From Deltaproteobacteria bacterium (lineage in GTDB: Bacteria > Desulfobacterota > DSM-4660 > Desulfatiglandales > HGW-15): 64,000 nt of DNA. Location of the stretch: the NCBI GenBank assembly GCA_020060215.1, contig JAGVAP010000132.1, positions 62,001 through 126,000 of the forward strand, in the 5' to 3' direction. Of this stretch, positions 44,139 to 53,481 are shown in pieces. The notes under the pieces were generated by a model. That model saw only the letters and a list, made by a program, of their open reading frames with translations, did no database searches and was not told where the DNA came from. The number at the start of each line of letters is the position of its first letter. Positions within the stretch are counted from its first letter, which is position 1. The position numbers and the translations under genes are program-made.

Positions 44139-44534
44139 TCACTCCTGAAGTAACTTCTCGTTTTTCATCCTGTGTTCATAGGCCAGGTCGATCTTCTCGA
44201 TCAGCTCATCCATGGGAACCGGCTTCAAAACGTAGTCGAAGGCGCCGAGCTGCAGGCCTTCGATTCCGGACTCCACGGTTCCGTGGCCGGTGAGCAGGAC
44301 CACCTCCACCAGCGGCTTCGCTGCCTTCACCTGCTTGAGGCACGCCAAACCGTCCATCCCCGGCATCCGTATGTCGAGGACGACCACATCGAAGTCCCGC
44401 TCTCCCAGGACTTCCAGCCCCTTCTCGCCCGTGGGGGCTGCATCGACGGCATATCCACGCAACTGCAACCGGTCTCGAAGGGAGTCCCGGAAGTCGTCTT
44501 CATCGTCCACGACCAGAACGCTGAACTTATTCAT
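44139..44534 (-). CDS. Single-domain response regulator inside the hydrogenase operon
   Basis: A 131-residue receiver: Asp-10/Asp-11, phosphoacceptor Asp-54 in VLDIRMPG, Thr in LTGHGT, Lys in LKPVP. It closely resembles the receivers at 38505, 39620 and the one fused at 35491. AGGAGG is 8 bases before the ATG. It lies between the NuoG-HdrA gene and mvhD on the same strand, 105 bp before mvhD. A receiver in a bifurcating-hydrogenase operon suggests control of enzyme activity or expression by the nearby kinases, but no direct evidence exists here. Confidence 0.9.
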   Translation of the reverse strand: MNKFSVLVVDDEDDFRDSLRDRLQLRGYAVDAAPTGEKGLEVLGERDFDVVVLDIRMPGMDGLACLKQVKAAKPLVEVVLLTGHGTVESGIEGLQLGAFDYVLKPVPMDELIEKIDLAYEHRMKNEKLLQE

Positions 44535-44640
44535 GACCATCGCCTCCTCTCTGCGGGCATGATGATCTCCGTTCATGAGAGGCATCGAACCATGAATGGA
44601 ATTCGTAGCTCATTTCTATCCCGCCCCCCGTGAGATCTCG

Positions 44641-44677
44641 CAGGAGCAAGCTCCCCGGTTGCGGCTCGCCCCTACAG
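44641..44677. repeat. Degraded REP-like repeat
   Basis: CAGGAGCAAGCTCC...GCGGCTCGCCCCTACAG is a degraded relative of the palindrome at 25621. It lies in the 210-base gap between the receiver gene and the NuoG-HdrA gene, which otherwise shows nothing recognisable. Confidence 0.4.
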
Positions 44678-44744
44678 ACCCGCATTCCACATGCCCTTTC
44701 CCCGGTTCTCCTCGTTGTTGAAAAAGACCCCCCATGGCTTCGTG

Positions 44745-47700
44745 TCAAACAAGACCGAGGGCCGCATCCACCTGCGCCCCCAACTGATCGAGCGAGAAGC
44801 CGGACACGTAGATGCCCTTCTTGGGGCATGTCGCCATGCAGGAGCCGCATCCCTTGCACACGGTCTCGTCGACATCCACCGTCTTCTTGACAGCTCCCTC
44901 CCATATGTACTCCATCAGGGTGATGGCCTTAAAGGGGCAGGCATCCACGCAGAAGGCACACCCGTCGCAGTTCTCATCGATGGGGTGGGACACCGTCGAG
45001 TCCAGCTCCAGATGGGTCCTGGAGAGGATGGTGTTGGCCCGGGATGCGGTGGCCAGGGCCTCTGCGATGGATTCCTGGATGGGCTTGGGGTAGTGACAGA
45101 GCCCGGCCAGGAAGATCCCGGCGCTGGAGGCGTCGACGGGTCTGATCTTGGCGTGGGCTTCCGTGAAAAAACCCTCTGCATTCAGAGGGACCTTGTAGAG
45201 CTCCGCCAGGGGGGCATTCTGATGGGGGACGATGGCCGTGGCCAGGGTGAGAAGGTCCACGACCAGTTCCACGGGCCTTCTGAGGACATGATCCGTGAGG
45301 CTGATCCGGATCCTGTCTTCGAAGTAATCGACCCTGGGCGGATCATCGAGATCGTAGCGGAAGAACATAACACCCCTTCGCCTGGCCTCCCTGAAGAGTT
45401 CTTCCCTCTGCCCGATGGTGCGCATATCGCGGTAGAGGATGTACACATCCATATCCGGGTCCATATCCTTGAGTCGAAGAGCGTTTTCCACCGCATGAGT
45501 GCAGCATACTTTGTTGCAGTAGGGCCTCTCCGGGATTCGGGAGCCCACACACTGGATGAAGGCCACGGCTTCGGCCGCCTGAACCCGCCGGCTCTGTCGG
45601 GCCAGTTCTCGATCCAGATCCAGGGAGAGGATCACATTGGGATGTCTCTTGTACAGGTACTGACCCTCGGGCCTCAGCGGTTCGGCGCCGATACAGATGA
45701 TCACGATTCCGTGCCTGATCTCGATTCCGTTGGAGAGCCTGCTCTTGAAGTTCCCCACCGTCCCTTCCACGCCGACGACGATATTTCCCAGGTGAACCGT
45801 AATCTTGTCATGGTTCTCCACATTGGCGATCAGTTCGTAGACGAAGGGGTGGATCCTCTCCTTCCTCCAGGAGGTGTGCAGTTTGAGGGCGTTGCCTCCC
45901 AGGCGGTCTTTTCTTTCCACCAGATCGACGTAATAGCCCTGATCCGCCAGTGCCATGGCACTCGTCAAACCGGCTACACCGCCCCCGATGACCAGGGCCT
46001 TACGATGGATCGGGACCGTGATGTACTCCAGGGACTCGATCAGGCGGGCCTTGGCAACCGCCATGCGGATCAGGTCTTTGGACTTCTCGGTGGCCTTTTG
46101 CGGCGCGTTCTGGTGGACCCAGGTGCACTGGTTCCGGATATTGGCCATCTCGAAGAGGTACTTGTTCAGACCGGCGTTCCTGAGCATATCCTGAAAAATG
46201 GGCTGGTGCGTGGAAGGGGTGCACGCTGCAACGACCACGCGGTTGAGGTCCTGCTCGCGGATTCTCTCCGCCATCTGCTTCTGCGCGTCCTGGGAGCAGC
46301 TGAAAAGGTTCTCCTGGACAAATTCCACATTGGGAATGGTGCGGGCATATTCGGCAATGGCCGGGACATCGGCCACCCCACCGATGTTGATGCCGCAGTG
46401 GCAGATGAAGACACCGATTCGCGGAGTCTGGCCCGCTACGTCTTTTTCGGGCGGGTAGCTCTTTTCCTTCAAGAGGCTGCCGCGAGAGACAGCAAGGTTG
46501 CGCGTAGCCTGGGCCGCCGCCGCGCTCCCTTCGGTCACCGTCTGGGGGATATCCTTGGGGCCGGTGAAAACACCGCACGCGTAGACTCCCGGGCGGGAAG
46601 TGCCCACCGGCTCAAAGCAGCTTGCGGACACGAAATGGTTGGGATCAAGTTCAATGCCCAACCGTTCGGCCATCTCCCTGGTCTCCGGGGATATGCTGAG
46701 CCCGGTGGCGAGAACCACCATCTCGAAGGTTTCCTCCCTGGTCTCGCCATGCTCGGTGACATACTGGAGAAACAGATCTCCGGTGTCCCTCTGCGGAAGA
46801 ACGGAGTGCACCCGGGATCGGATCAATCGTCCTCCCAGGTCCTGTGCCCTCTGGTAGTATTTTTCGAAGTCTTTCCTGTGGGTGCGCATGTCCATGAAAA
46901 AGACCGCCGTGTCGAGATCCGGCCCGAGGTGCTCCTTGGCGATCATGGTCTGCTTCAGAGAAGCCATGCAGCAGAAACCGGAACAGTACGGATGGAATCC
47001 CTCCTGTTCGCTTCGGGAGCCCACGCACTGGATCCAGGCTATCTTCCTGGGTTCCTTGCCGTCGGATCGCCTGGCGATGTGGCCTTTCAAGGGACCGCCC
47101 GGACTCAACATGCGCTCGAACTCCAGGGTCGTGACCACGTTGGGGTGATGATAAGCGAACCGCTCATATCCGGTGGGGTCGAACGGTTGGAAGCCGGGAG
47201 CCAGAATGACCGAGCCCACGTTGAGGGAGACCTCCTGCGGTTTCTGGTCGTAGTCGACGGCGCCGGCCTCACAGACCTCTGCGCAGACCCCGCAGTCTCC
47301 GGTGAGGATCCGGATGCAGTTCTTCCCGTCGATGGTGGGGGTGCTCGGCACCGCCTGGGGATAGAGGCGATGGATGTTGCCTCGGGTGGACAGGCCGACA
47401 TTGAATTCCGAGAGCTTGGGGATGGGGGTCTTGCCGCTGATCTTGGCAAGGTCTGCGATGTGGCCCGTCGGGCAGACAAAGGCGCATGCACCACAGGTCC
47501 TGCAGACCGGGCTGACTTCCCCGAAGGGGGTAGTCACTTCTCTCCCGGCCCCCCGGCCCATGAAGCCGATCGCCCCCACGTGCTGGAGCTCATGACAGAC
47601 CCTGACACACTTGCCGCACAGGATGCACGTCTCCTTGTGGGTCGAAAAACCCGGGCCGCAGACCCCGAGCTGCCGGGCCATTTCCTGCAAAGCAGGCACC

Positions 47701-47993
47701 TCGGGGGAACGGGACAAGATCAGGTCCATGACGAATCGACGCGCCTCCGCCACCTCCTCCGTATCGGTGAGTACCTTCAGGTCCGGCGCCACCGGGTAGG
47801 TACACGCGGTGGTGAGCTGCGTCCGCCCTGCCTGGGTCACTTCCACCAGACACAGGCGGCACCCGCCGTAAGGCTTGATAGGCTCGTAGTGGCAAAGGGT
47901 CGGGATGTGGAACCCTGCCCGTCGCGAGGCCTCCAGAACGGTGGCTCCTTCGCGAGCCTCGATCGGCCTCTCATTGATCACGATCCTGATCAT
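44745..47993 (-). CDS. NuoG N-terminal / double HdrA fusion protein (module A)
   Basis: A 1082-residue iron-sulfur flavoprotein. Residues 1-215 are NuoG-like: [2Fe-2S] Cys in LCHYEP...GGCRLCLVEV, then [4Fe-4S] groups CILCGKCVRVC and CRTCGACAFVCPTG. Residues about 230-510 are the C-terminal half of an HdrA (YPQAVPSTPTID, VGSVILAPGFQPFDP, AWIQCVGSR), without its FAD/Cys N-terminal half. From about 535 a second, fuller HdrA follows (FICHCGINIGG, ALVIGGGVAGL, AFIQCVGSR), and the end has two [4Fe-4S] motifs. It is probably the bifurcating core with the NuoF and HdrA' proteins. ATG 47993 follows GGGGAA, 16 bp after nuoF. Confidence 0.88.
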   Translation of the reverse strand: MIRIVINERPIEAREGATVLEASRRAGFHIPTLCHYEPIKPYGGCRLCLVEVTQAGRTQLTTACTYPVAPDLKVLTDTEEVAEARRFVMDLILSRSPEVPALQEMARQLGVCGPGFSTHKETCILCGKCVRVCHELQHVGAIGFMGRGAGREVTTPFGEVSPVCRTCGACAFVCPTGHIADLAKISGKTPIPKLSEFNVGLSTRGNIHRLYPQAVPSTPTIDGKNCIRILTGDCGVCAEVCEAGAVDYDQKPQEVSLNVGSVILAPGFQPFDPTGYERFAYHHPNVVTTLEFERMLSPGGPLKGHIARRSDGKEPRKIAWIQCVGSRSEQEGFHPYCSGFCCMASLKQTMIAKEHLGPDLDTAVFFMDMRTHRKDFEKYYQRAQDLGGRLIRSRVHSVLPQRDTGDLFLQYVTEHGETREETFEMVVLATGLSISPETREMAERLGIELDPNHFVSASCFEPVGTSRPGVYACGVFTGPKDIPQTVTEGSAAAAQATRNLAVSRGSLLKEKSYPPEKDVAGQTPRIGVFICHCGINIGGVADVPAIAEYARTIPNVEFVQENLFSCSQDAQKQMAERIREQDLNRVVVAACTPSTHQPIFQDMLRNAGLNKYLFEMANIRNQCTWVHQNAPQKATEKSKDLIRMAVAKARLIESLEYITVPIHRKALVIGGGVAGLTSAMALADQGYYVDLVERKDRLGGNALKLHTSWRKERIHPFVYELIANVENHDKITVHLGNIVVGVEGTVGNFKSRLSNGIEIRHGIVIICIGAEPLRPEGQYLYKRHPNVILSLDLDRELARQSRRVQAAEAVAFIQCVGSRIPERPYCNKVCCTHAVENALRLKDMDPDMDVYILYRDMRTIGQREELFREARRRGVMFFRYDLDDPPRVDYFEDRIRISLTDHVLRRPVELVVDLLTLATAIVPHQNAPLAELYKVPLNAEGFFTEAHAKIRPVDASSAGIFLAGLCHYPKPIQESIAEALATASRANTILSRTHLELDSTVSHPIDENCDGCAFCVDACPFKAITLMEYIWEGAVKKTVDVDETVCKGCGSCMATCPKKGIYVSGFSLDQLGAQVDAALGLV

Positions 47994-48009
47994 GGCGTTC
48001 CCCAATCGT

Positions 48010-49911
48010 CTATTGCACGGCAATGGCTTCGAATCTGCAGGATTCGAAGCACGTCCCGCACTTCGTGCACCTGTCCTGCATGATCCTGTGGATCTGTCTC
48101 TTCGACCCCTCGACGGCTCCCACCGGACATTTGACCCGGCAGAGTTGGCATCCGTTGCACTTCTCTTCGAGAACGGTGTAGGTGATGAGCGCCTTGCAGA
48201 CCTTGGCGGGACATCTCCTGTCCCTGATATGCGCCTCGTATTCGTCTCGGAAGTACTTGATGGTGGTCAGCACGGGGTTGGGTGCGGTTGCGCCCAGCCC
48301 GCAAAGGGATGTCTTCTTGATGAGCCGGGCCATGCGTTCGAGCTCTTCGATGTCCCCTTCGCGGCCGCGCCCTTCTGTGACGGCTTCGAGCATCTCATAG
48401 AGCCGGAGGGTCCCTTCCCGGCAGGGTGTGCATTTGCCGCAGGACTCGTCCCTGGTGAACTCCAGGAAGTACTTGGCCACGTTGACCATGCAGTCCTGAT
48501 CATCCATGACGATCATGCCGCCTGAGCCCATGATGGACCCGAGGGCCGCCAGGGAGTCGTAGTTGACCGGTGTGTCCAGGTACTCCGCCGGGATACACCC
48601 CCCGGAAGGGCCGCCGGTCTGTACGGCCTTGAAGGCTCGGTCCTTGGAGATCCCTCCGCCCAGCCCGAAGATCATCTCCCTCAACGTGATGCCCAAAGGT
48701 ACTTCCACCAGGCCGGAGTTCCTGACCTTCCCGACCAGGGAAAAGACCGTGGTGCCCTTGCTGTTTCCCTCTCCGAGGGACGCATACCATTGGGCTCCCC
48801 TGGCGACGATGGGTGAGATCTGGGACCAGGTCTTGACATTGTTGATGACCGTGGGTTTTCCCCAAAGCCCGCTCTGAGCAGGGAAAGGAGGCCGGGGACG
48901 AGGCTCTCCCGCCCGACCCTCGATGGAGGCGATCAACGCGGTCTCTTCCCCGCAGACGAACGCCCCGGCGCCCTCCCGGATGATCACATCGAGAGAGAAG
49001 GGACGGCCGAAGATCTGCTCTCCCAGCACTCCATAGGATCTAGCCTGTGCGATGGCGGTCTTCAGGTGGGAAACGGCCATCGGATATTCGGCCCGGCAGT
49101 AGATATAACCCTGGTTCGCCCCCATGGCGTAACCGCCTATGGCCATACCCTCCAGCACGCTGTGCGGATCGCCTTCCAGGATGCTACGATCCATGAAGGC
49201 CCCCGGGTCGCCTTCATCGGCGTTACAGATAACGTATTTCAGATCTCCGGAGGCTTGGCGGCAAAAGTCCCACTTCACCCCGGTTGGGAAACCCGCCCCG
49301 CCCCGGCCCCGGAGGCCTGATTCCTTGATCCGGGCGATCACTTCATCAGGTGTCATTTCCGTGATGGCGCTAAACAGCGCGTGGTATCCCCCCCGGGAGA
49401 TATATTCCTCGATGTTTTCGGGATCGATGAACCCGCAGTTTCTGAGGGAGATCTTTTTCTGTTTCCCGAAGAATTCGAGCTCTCCATATCTCGGCGCTCC
49501 CGGCCCCGGGAAAGGGCCGGGATAAGCCTTGACGGTCCCCTCCACCAGGAACTCCTCCCTGTCGATGCAGCAGAGAGGAGGTTCTTCGAACGAGCGCTCC
49601 TCTTTGAGCGCCTTGGCCAATCTCGCGGCCTTTTCCTCGGTCATGGCCTGGTAGGTCACCCGGCCCTGCCCGGGATAGACCACGTCCACGAGCGGCTCCA
49701 TCTGACAGAAACCGATACAGCCGGTCTTCGTCAGGACGGCATTCAGACCGTACTCCGAGATTTTTTCGCCAAGCGCTCGATACACCTTGTCGGCCCCGGC
49801 CGAGATACCGCAGGTGGCCATGCCCACCATCACCTTGATCCTGTCGGGATAGGAATGGTGAAGCCCTCTTTCCTTGACCTCCGCCAGATGATCCAGACTG
49901 GTTATCTTCAT
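48010..49911 (-). CDS. NuoF-type NADH-binding subunit with extra ferredoxin domains (module A)
   Basis: A 633-residue subunit. The N-terminal ~110 residues form a thioredoxin-like [2Fe-2S] domain (CGISAG, CIGFCQMEP). The FMN/NADH core has GLRGRGGAGFPTGVKW, CNADEGDPGAFMDR and CGEETALIASIEG. The [4Fe-4S] site is ESCGKCTPCREG, and the C-terminus has two more ferredoxin motifs (CNGCQLCRVKCPVG, CTKCGTCFESCRF). This is the HndC/HydB/NuoF layout of soluble NADH-dependent hydrogenases. It oxidises or reduces NAD(H). The ATG overlaps the HdrA'-NuoE stop in an ATGA. Confidence 0.93.
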   Translation of the reverse strand: MKITSLDHLAEVKERGLHHSYPDRIKVMVGMATCGISAGADKVYRALGEKISEYGLNAVLTKTGCIGFCQMEPLVDVVYPGQGRVTYQAMTEEKAARLAKALKEERSFEEPPLCCIDREEFLVEGTVKAYPGPFPGPGAPRYGELEFFGKQKKISLRNCGFIDPENIEEYISRGGYHALFSAITEMTPDEVIARIKESGLRGRGGAGFPTGVKWDFCRQASGDLKYVICNADEGDPGAFMDRSILEGDPHSVLEGMAIGGYAMGANQGYIYCRAEYPMAVSHLKTAIAQARSYGVLGEQIFGRPFSLDVIIREGAGAFVCGEETALIASIEGRAGEPRPRPPFPAQSGLWGKPTVINNVKTWSQISPIVARGAQWYASLGEGNSKGTTVFSLVGKVRNSGLVEVPLGITLREMIFGLGGGISKDRAFKAVQTGGPSGGCIPAEYLDTPVNYDSLAALGSIMGSGGMIVMDDQDCMVNVAKYFLEFTRDESCGKCTPCREGTLRLYEMLEAVTEGRGREGDIEELERMARLIKKTSLCGLGATAPNPVLTTIKYFRDEYEAHIRDRRCPAKVCKALITYTVLEEKCNGCQLCRVKCPVGAVEGSKRQIHRIMQDRCTKCGTCFESCRFEAIAVQ

Positions 49912-50798
49912 GAGACCGCCGCCTGCTGATAGTCGTCGATGATCTTGTTCATATGGTTCGGAGTCAGACGGCCGAAGGTAGCTTCTCCGATGCGCATCGC
50001 CGGCGCAAGGGCGCAGCAGCCGATGCATCGGACCACCTCCAGGGTGAAGAGGGAATCCTCGGTGGTCTGGCCGTTCCTGATCGCCAACCTCCTCTCGAGC
50101 TCCTCCAAGAGGCGCAGGGACCCTTTGACGAAGCAGCCCGTACCGAGGCAGACATTGATGATGTACCTGCCGCGAGGCACAAGGCTGAAGGCATTGTAGA
50201 AGCTCGCCACCCGCAGTATCTCCGAGAGGGGCAACTTGAGCTCGGCGGACACATGCTCCAGGGCGGAACGGGGCAGCCATCTGAAATGCCGATGGATGTC
50301 CAGCAGGATGGGGAGCAGATTGCCGGGTTCATCCCCATGACGCACGATCATCTCCGCCACGGCTTGCTCGTCGGTGGCCTTGGAATAGGCGGTGCGGGCG
50401 GCAGCCTGGGTTTCCGGCAGCTGCACCTCGTGTCGGACCGGGCACGCCTCCAGGCACGTGCCGCATCCGGTGCACTTGGCTGCATCCACATATCGTGGAT
50501 GCTTCAAAAGGGTGGCGGTGAGGTTTCCGGGTTTGCCGCTCACCCTCGTCAATTCCGTCAAGGTATGGATTTCGATGTTGTTGTGCCGGCCGACCTCGAC
50601 CAGTTTAGGAGAGATGACTCACATGGCGCAGTCGTTGGTCGGGAAGGTCTTGTCGATCTGGGCCATTTTGCCGCCGATGGCAGAACCCTTTTCTACTAAG
50701 TGGACATAGTACCCTGAGTTGGCGGCATCCAACGCAGCCTGGATTCCGGCGATACCACCTCCCACGACCATGACGGATCCAAGGACTCTTCCGGCCAT
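49908..50798 (-). CDS. HdrA N-terminal half (Sec) fused to NuoE domain (module A)
   Basis: A 296-residue protein if the in-frame UGA at 50619-50621 is Sec-60. Residues 1-60 are the HdrA FAD loop [16 protein letters not shown] and [11 protein letters not shown], where UGA replaces the second Cys of NDCxMC. It continues [12 protein letters not shown] and a ferredoxin motif [13 protein letters not shown] (about 97-112). Residues about 135-290 are NuoE-like with the [2Fe-2S] Cys in [10 protein letters not shown] and CIGCCALAP. The HdrA' part equals the separate small protein of module B (60892), so fusion confirms they work together. GAGGTG precedes the ATG; GTG 50807 is less likely. Confidence 0.88.
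50586..50603 (-). promoter_or_regulatory. Candidate SECIS hairpin in hdrA'-nuoE
   Basis: CTGGTC-GAGGTC-GGCCGG (minus strand) forms a 6-bp stem with two G-U pairs and a 6-base loop starting with G. The loop starts 22 bases after the UGA, and the same sequence is in the module B copy at 61078-61095. Confidence 0.6.
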
Positions 50799-51304
50799 AT
50801 CATGCACCTCTTGGAATGTTCTTCAGAAGGGGTTGAACCGGGTGGCGAAATTAGGGTGTGCGCTGCAGTCGAATAAGGGATAATGCGCTCATCGTTGATC
50901 TCTTAACGTGAAGACACCAACATCGACCTCCCTTCACATAGATCGATGCGAAGGAAGACGTTCCGCATTACAGTTAGGTTACAAATGTGGTTTTGGTTTG
51001 AGCGAGGAAGATACCCGTTACAGGCCTGCTTCGCTGATGGACCATGCCTTCCACGAAAAAGGAAGCACGCCAATAGGGGTAAGATGGGCTTACCACGACA
51101 GGAAGACCCTGTCAAGTGTCAAAGCTTTCTCTCAGAACGAGTGGACCGGAACGGGTCCTCACCTGTCGCTCGTAGGATCGGTGGAGCTCCGCCACACCCA
51201 TCTCTTGAACCCGCCCCTGGAAACGGAATGGGTTTCGCTCCGCCACACCCATCCTACGCACTGAAGGGAGAAAAGGCCAAGGCCGCGGAGGGGCGTTTTG
51301 CCCG
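50799..51304. other. Intergenic region between modules A and B
   Basis: This 506-base gap lies between the hdrA'-nuoE gene (left) and the Flx-A-like gene (right), both on the minus strand. Its right part holds a dispersed repeat (51171-51258). The rest has no recognisable gene or strong promoter; a promoter for module A is expected here but I cannot identify one. Confidence 0.5.
51171..51258. repeat. 88-bp dispersed repeat with CGTAGGAT/ATCCTACG ends
   Basis: The 8-base ends are perfect inverted repeats. The inner part has two copies of CTCCGCCACACCCATC and the phrase ATGGGTTTCGCTCCGCCAC. It resembles a widespread non-coding bacterial repeat. Related sequences are at 40618 and 43281. Confidence 0.65.
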
Positions 51305-52147
51305 CTAATACTCGGGAGGCAACTGCTTGAGTTGGGCCAGGGAAAAGACCGGTCCGTCCTTGCACACGTACTGGTCTCCGATATTGCACCTGCCGCATAT
51401 CCCGATGCCGCACTTCATGCGCATCTCCAGGGAGAGGATGATCCGCTCCGGAGGAAAGCCCAGCTTCACCAGCACGGGCTGGGTGAACTTGATCATGATC
51501 GGAGGCCCGCACACGATGGCGATACCGTTCTCCGCGCTCTTGATCTTCTGTTCCGTGATGGCCGGGACGAACCCTACGTTGTATTTCCAGTCCGGGTCCT
51601 TGGTCGCGTCCACCGTGATGTGCATGTGGATGTCGTCCCTCTTCTCCCACGCCGCCAGCTCCTCCCTGTAGAGAAGCATGCCGGGACTCCGGGCCCCGTA
51701 CACGACGGTGAGGTCCTTGAAACGGGAACGGTTGGCCGGATCGAGCATGTACACGATGCTGGAGCGGAGGGTGGTGAAGGCGAACCCGCCTCCGATGATC
51801 ACCACGTTCTTGCCTTCCATCTGGTCCCACGGGTACCAGTTCCCCAGCGGGCCGCGTATGCCCATGACATCCCCCTCCCGCATGTCATGGAGATAGGAGG
51901 TCACGTGACCGACCTTGTTGACCGTAAAGGCGACGAAGCCCTTCTCGGTCGGAGAAGAGGCGATGCCGATCGGGATCTCCCCCTTGCCCGCAATGGAGAG
52001 CTCTGCAAACTGTCCCGGGATGTAGGAGAACCTCTTCTCGTCTTCAGGATCCAGGAAGACGAATCTGAAGGTCTTCAGGTTCCTGTCCTCGGTCTCCGTC
52101 ACGATCCGATCGATTCTTACCGGATAGGGTAGGTATGGATTTTTCAA
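51305..52147 (-). CDS. FAD/NAD(P)-binding subunit (FlxA / sulfhydrogenase gamma type)
   Basis: A 280-residue flavoprotein of the ferredoxin-NADP reductase/PyrK group. The FAD part has FSYIPGQFAELSIAG and GIASSP, the NAD(P) part VVIIGGGFAFTTLR and IVCGPPIMIKF, and the C-terminal [2Fe-2S] motif is CGIGICGRCNIGDQYVC. Such subunits are FlxA in Flx-Hdr complexes and HydG in sulfhydrogenase. It would deliver electrons between NAD(P)H and module B. The start is TTG, supported by GGGGGTGAT just upstream; no ATG is near. It is the last gene of module B. Confidence 0.85.
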   Translation of the reverse strand: MKNPYLPYPVRIDRIVTETEDRNLKTFRFVFLDPEDEKRFSYIPGQFAELSIAGKGEIPIGIASSPTEKGFVAFTVNKVGHVTSYLHDMREGDVMGIRGPLGNWYPWDQMEGKNVVIIGGGFAFTTLRSSIVYMLDPANRSRFKDLTVVYGARSPGMLLYREELAAWEKRDDIHMHITVDATKDPDWKYNVGFVPAITEQKIKSAENGIAIVCGPPIMIKFTQPVLVKLGFPPERIILSLEMRMKCGIGICGRCNIGDQYVCKDGPVFSLAQLKQLPPEY

Positions 52148-52200
52148 CGAATCACCCCCTGCGAGGTATGGGATAACTGGTTCAAATCAAATTCGAACGC

Positions 52201-52250
52201 CGAAATCCGAATCTTCGGATTTCGCCTGCCTTGCGTCACGCGAAGGCAGG
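52201..52250. repeat. Two adjacent inverted repeats
   Basis: CGAAATCCGAA-TC-TTCGGATTTCG (52201-52224) is a perfect 11-bp stem with a 2-base loop. Directly after it CCTGCCTT...AAGGCAGG (52225-52250) is a second hairpin with 8-bp arms. A third partial copy of TTCGGATTTCG follows at 52254-52264. They lie between the FlxC-like and FlxA-like genes. Confidence 0.7.
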
Positions 52251-52302
52251 TGCTTCGGATTTCGGATTTACCGCCTCTTTGAATTCGGATTCGATGAAAG
52301 GA

Positions 52303-53367
52303 TCAGAGATCGTTCATCAACTGCGCGACCCGCCGTATGTCGATGTTCACCGGGCAGGCCTGAACGCACCGGCCGCATCCGACGCACGCCACGCCGTTCT
52401 TGTACTTGTCCACGTAGTACTTCAATTTGTGCATGAACCGCTGCCGCACCCGCTGCATCTTCTTGTCCCGGGGGTTGTGCCCGGAACCGTGGAGGGTGAA
52501 GAGCGGGAACATGCATCCGTCCCAGTTCCTGATCCGGTCCCCCTCTTTTCCGCAGACCTCGTCCTGGATGTCGAAGCACCAGCACGTGGGGCAGATATAG
52601 GTGCAGGTGCCGCAATTGATGCAGGCGAAAGCGACGTTCTCCCAGAACGGCGCGTCGAAGAGCTTGATCGGGTCCTTCCCCTGCAGGCCGCCGGTCGGGA
52701 TCCGCGAGGGGATCCTTTTCTCTGCCGCTTCGGAGAGGGACCGGGCCTTTTTCATGGCCGGTTCATCGGCCTCCGATCCTTTGCCGATCTTACCCATCTT
52801 ACCCAGAAACTCCTCCCCCTTGGAGGTGACGCTCCTCACCAGGAAGCGGTCCCCCAGATCCACCATGAGCGCATCCAGCCCCTTCTCGCTGAAGGGTCCG
52901 CTTCCCACGCTGGTACAGAAGCAGGTGGCGCAAGGTTCGTTGCAGCCGAAGCCGACCAGGGTCGTCGCCTCCATGCGCTGGACCCACCAGGGATCCCGAT
53001 ACTCGGGATTGTCGAAGTTCACCTTCACGAGTTGAAAGGCGTAGGCATCGCAGGGCCGGATCCCGGCTATGACCTGAGGAGAATAGTCCTTCGGCGACTC
53101 CTTCAGGATATGCGCATCCGGTGCCTGCCCGTCGAGGGTGTATTCGAACATCCGCTCGGACTGGGGATAGACGACGGACTTTGGAGAGAGCCGGGTGTTG
53201 CGGAAATCGAAATCCGGGCGGACCCCGTCTCGGAGCAGGACGAATTGATGATGATCCCCTTCCTTGGCGGGCGCAAAGATCCTGTACTGCTCCCTGAGCC
53301 CTTCCAACGCCTTCAGCCACTCTTCCTTGGCAAAAATCCTCTTGATCATAAGTAACCCTTTTGTCAT
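52303..53367 (-). CDS. Iron-sulfur subunit (FlxC / sulfhydrogenase beta type)
   Basis: A 354-residue protein. Residues about 100-180 carry GIRPCDAYAF and FGCNEPCATCFCTSVG; the C-terminal part has two [4Fe-4S] motifs, CINCGTCTYICPTCWCFD and CVGCGRCVQACPVNIDI. This is the layout of the sulfhydrogenase beta/AsrA-like family, which also supplies Flx iron-sulfur subunits. It should link the FAD subunit downstream to the other iron-sulfur subunit. ATG 53367 has GAGGTG upstream; GTG 53379 or ATG 53349 are alternatives. Confidence 0.82.
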   Translation of the reverse strand: MTKGLLMIKRIFAKEEWLKALEGLREQYRIFAPAKEGDHHQFVLLRDGVRPDFDFRNTRLSPKSVVYPQSERMFEYTLDGQAPDAHILKESPKDYSPQVIAGIRPCDAYAFQLVKVNFDNPEYRDPWWVQRMEATTLVGFGCNEPCATCFCTSVGSGPFSEKGLDALMVDLGDRFLVRSVTSKGEEFLGKMGKIGKGSEADEPAMKKARSLSEAAEKRIPSRIPTGGLQGKDPIKLFDAPFWENVAFACINCGTCTYICPTCWCFDIQDEVCGKEGDRIRNWDGCMFPLFTLHGSGHNPRDKKMQRVRQRFMHKLKYYVDKYKNGVACVGCGRCVQACPVNIDIRRVAQLMNDL

Positions 53368-53481
53368 GTCGGTTGTCACCTCGACCGAAGGGAGCGACCT
53401 TGTAGCCGGTTCGAAGGATCAGGTTTTTCACTTCGTTCGATGACAGAAAAACTGGCCCACTCCAGAGGCACGATTCCCGAT

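Noticed and set aside
44691..48083. 1130-codon open frame on the plus strand
   Set aside because: It is antisense to the NuoG-HdrA gene, whose iron-sulfur and flavin motifs are unmistakable. The open frame is a by-product of high GC codon use.
49908..50807. Two separate genes (62-codon flavoprotein stub and NuoE gene)
   Set aside because: The two frames are the same frame interrupted only by UGA at the HdrA Cys position, and the bridging residues match HdrA.
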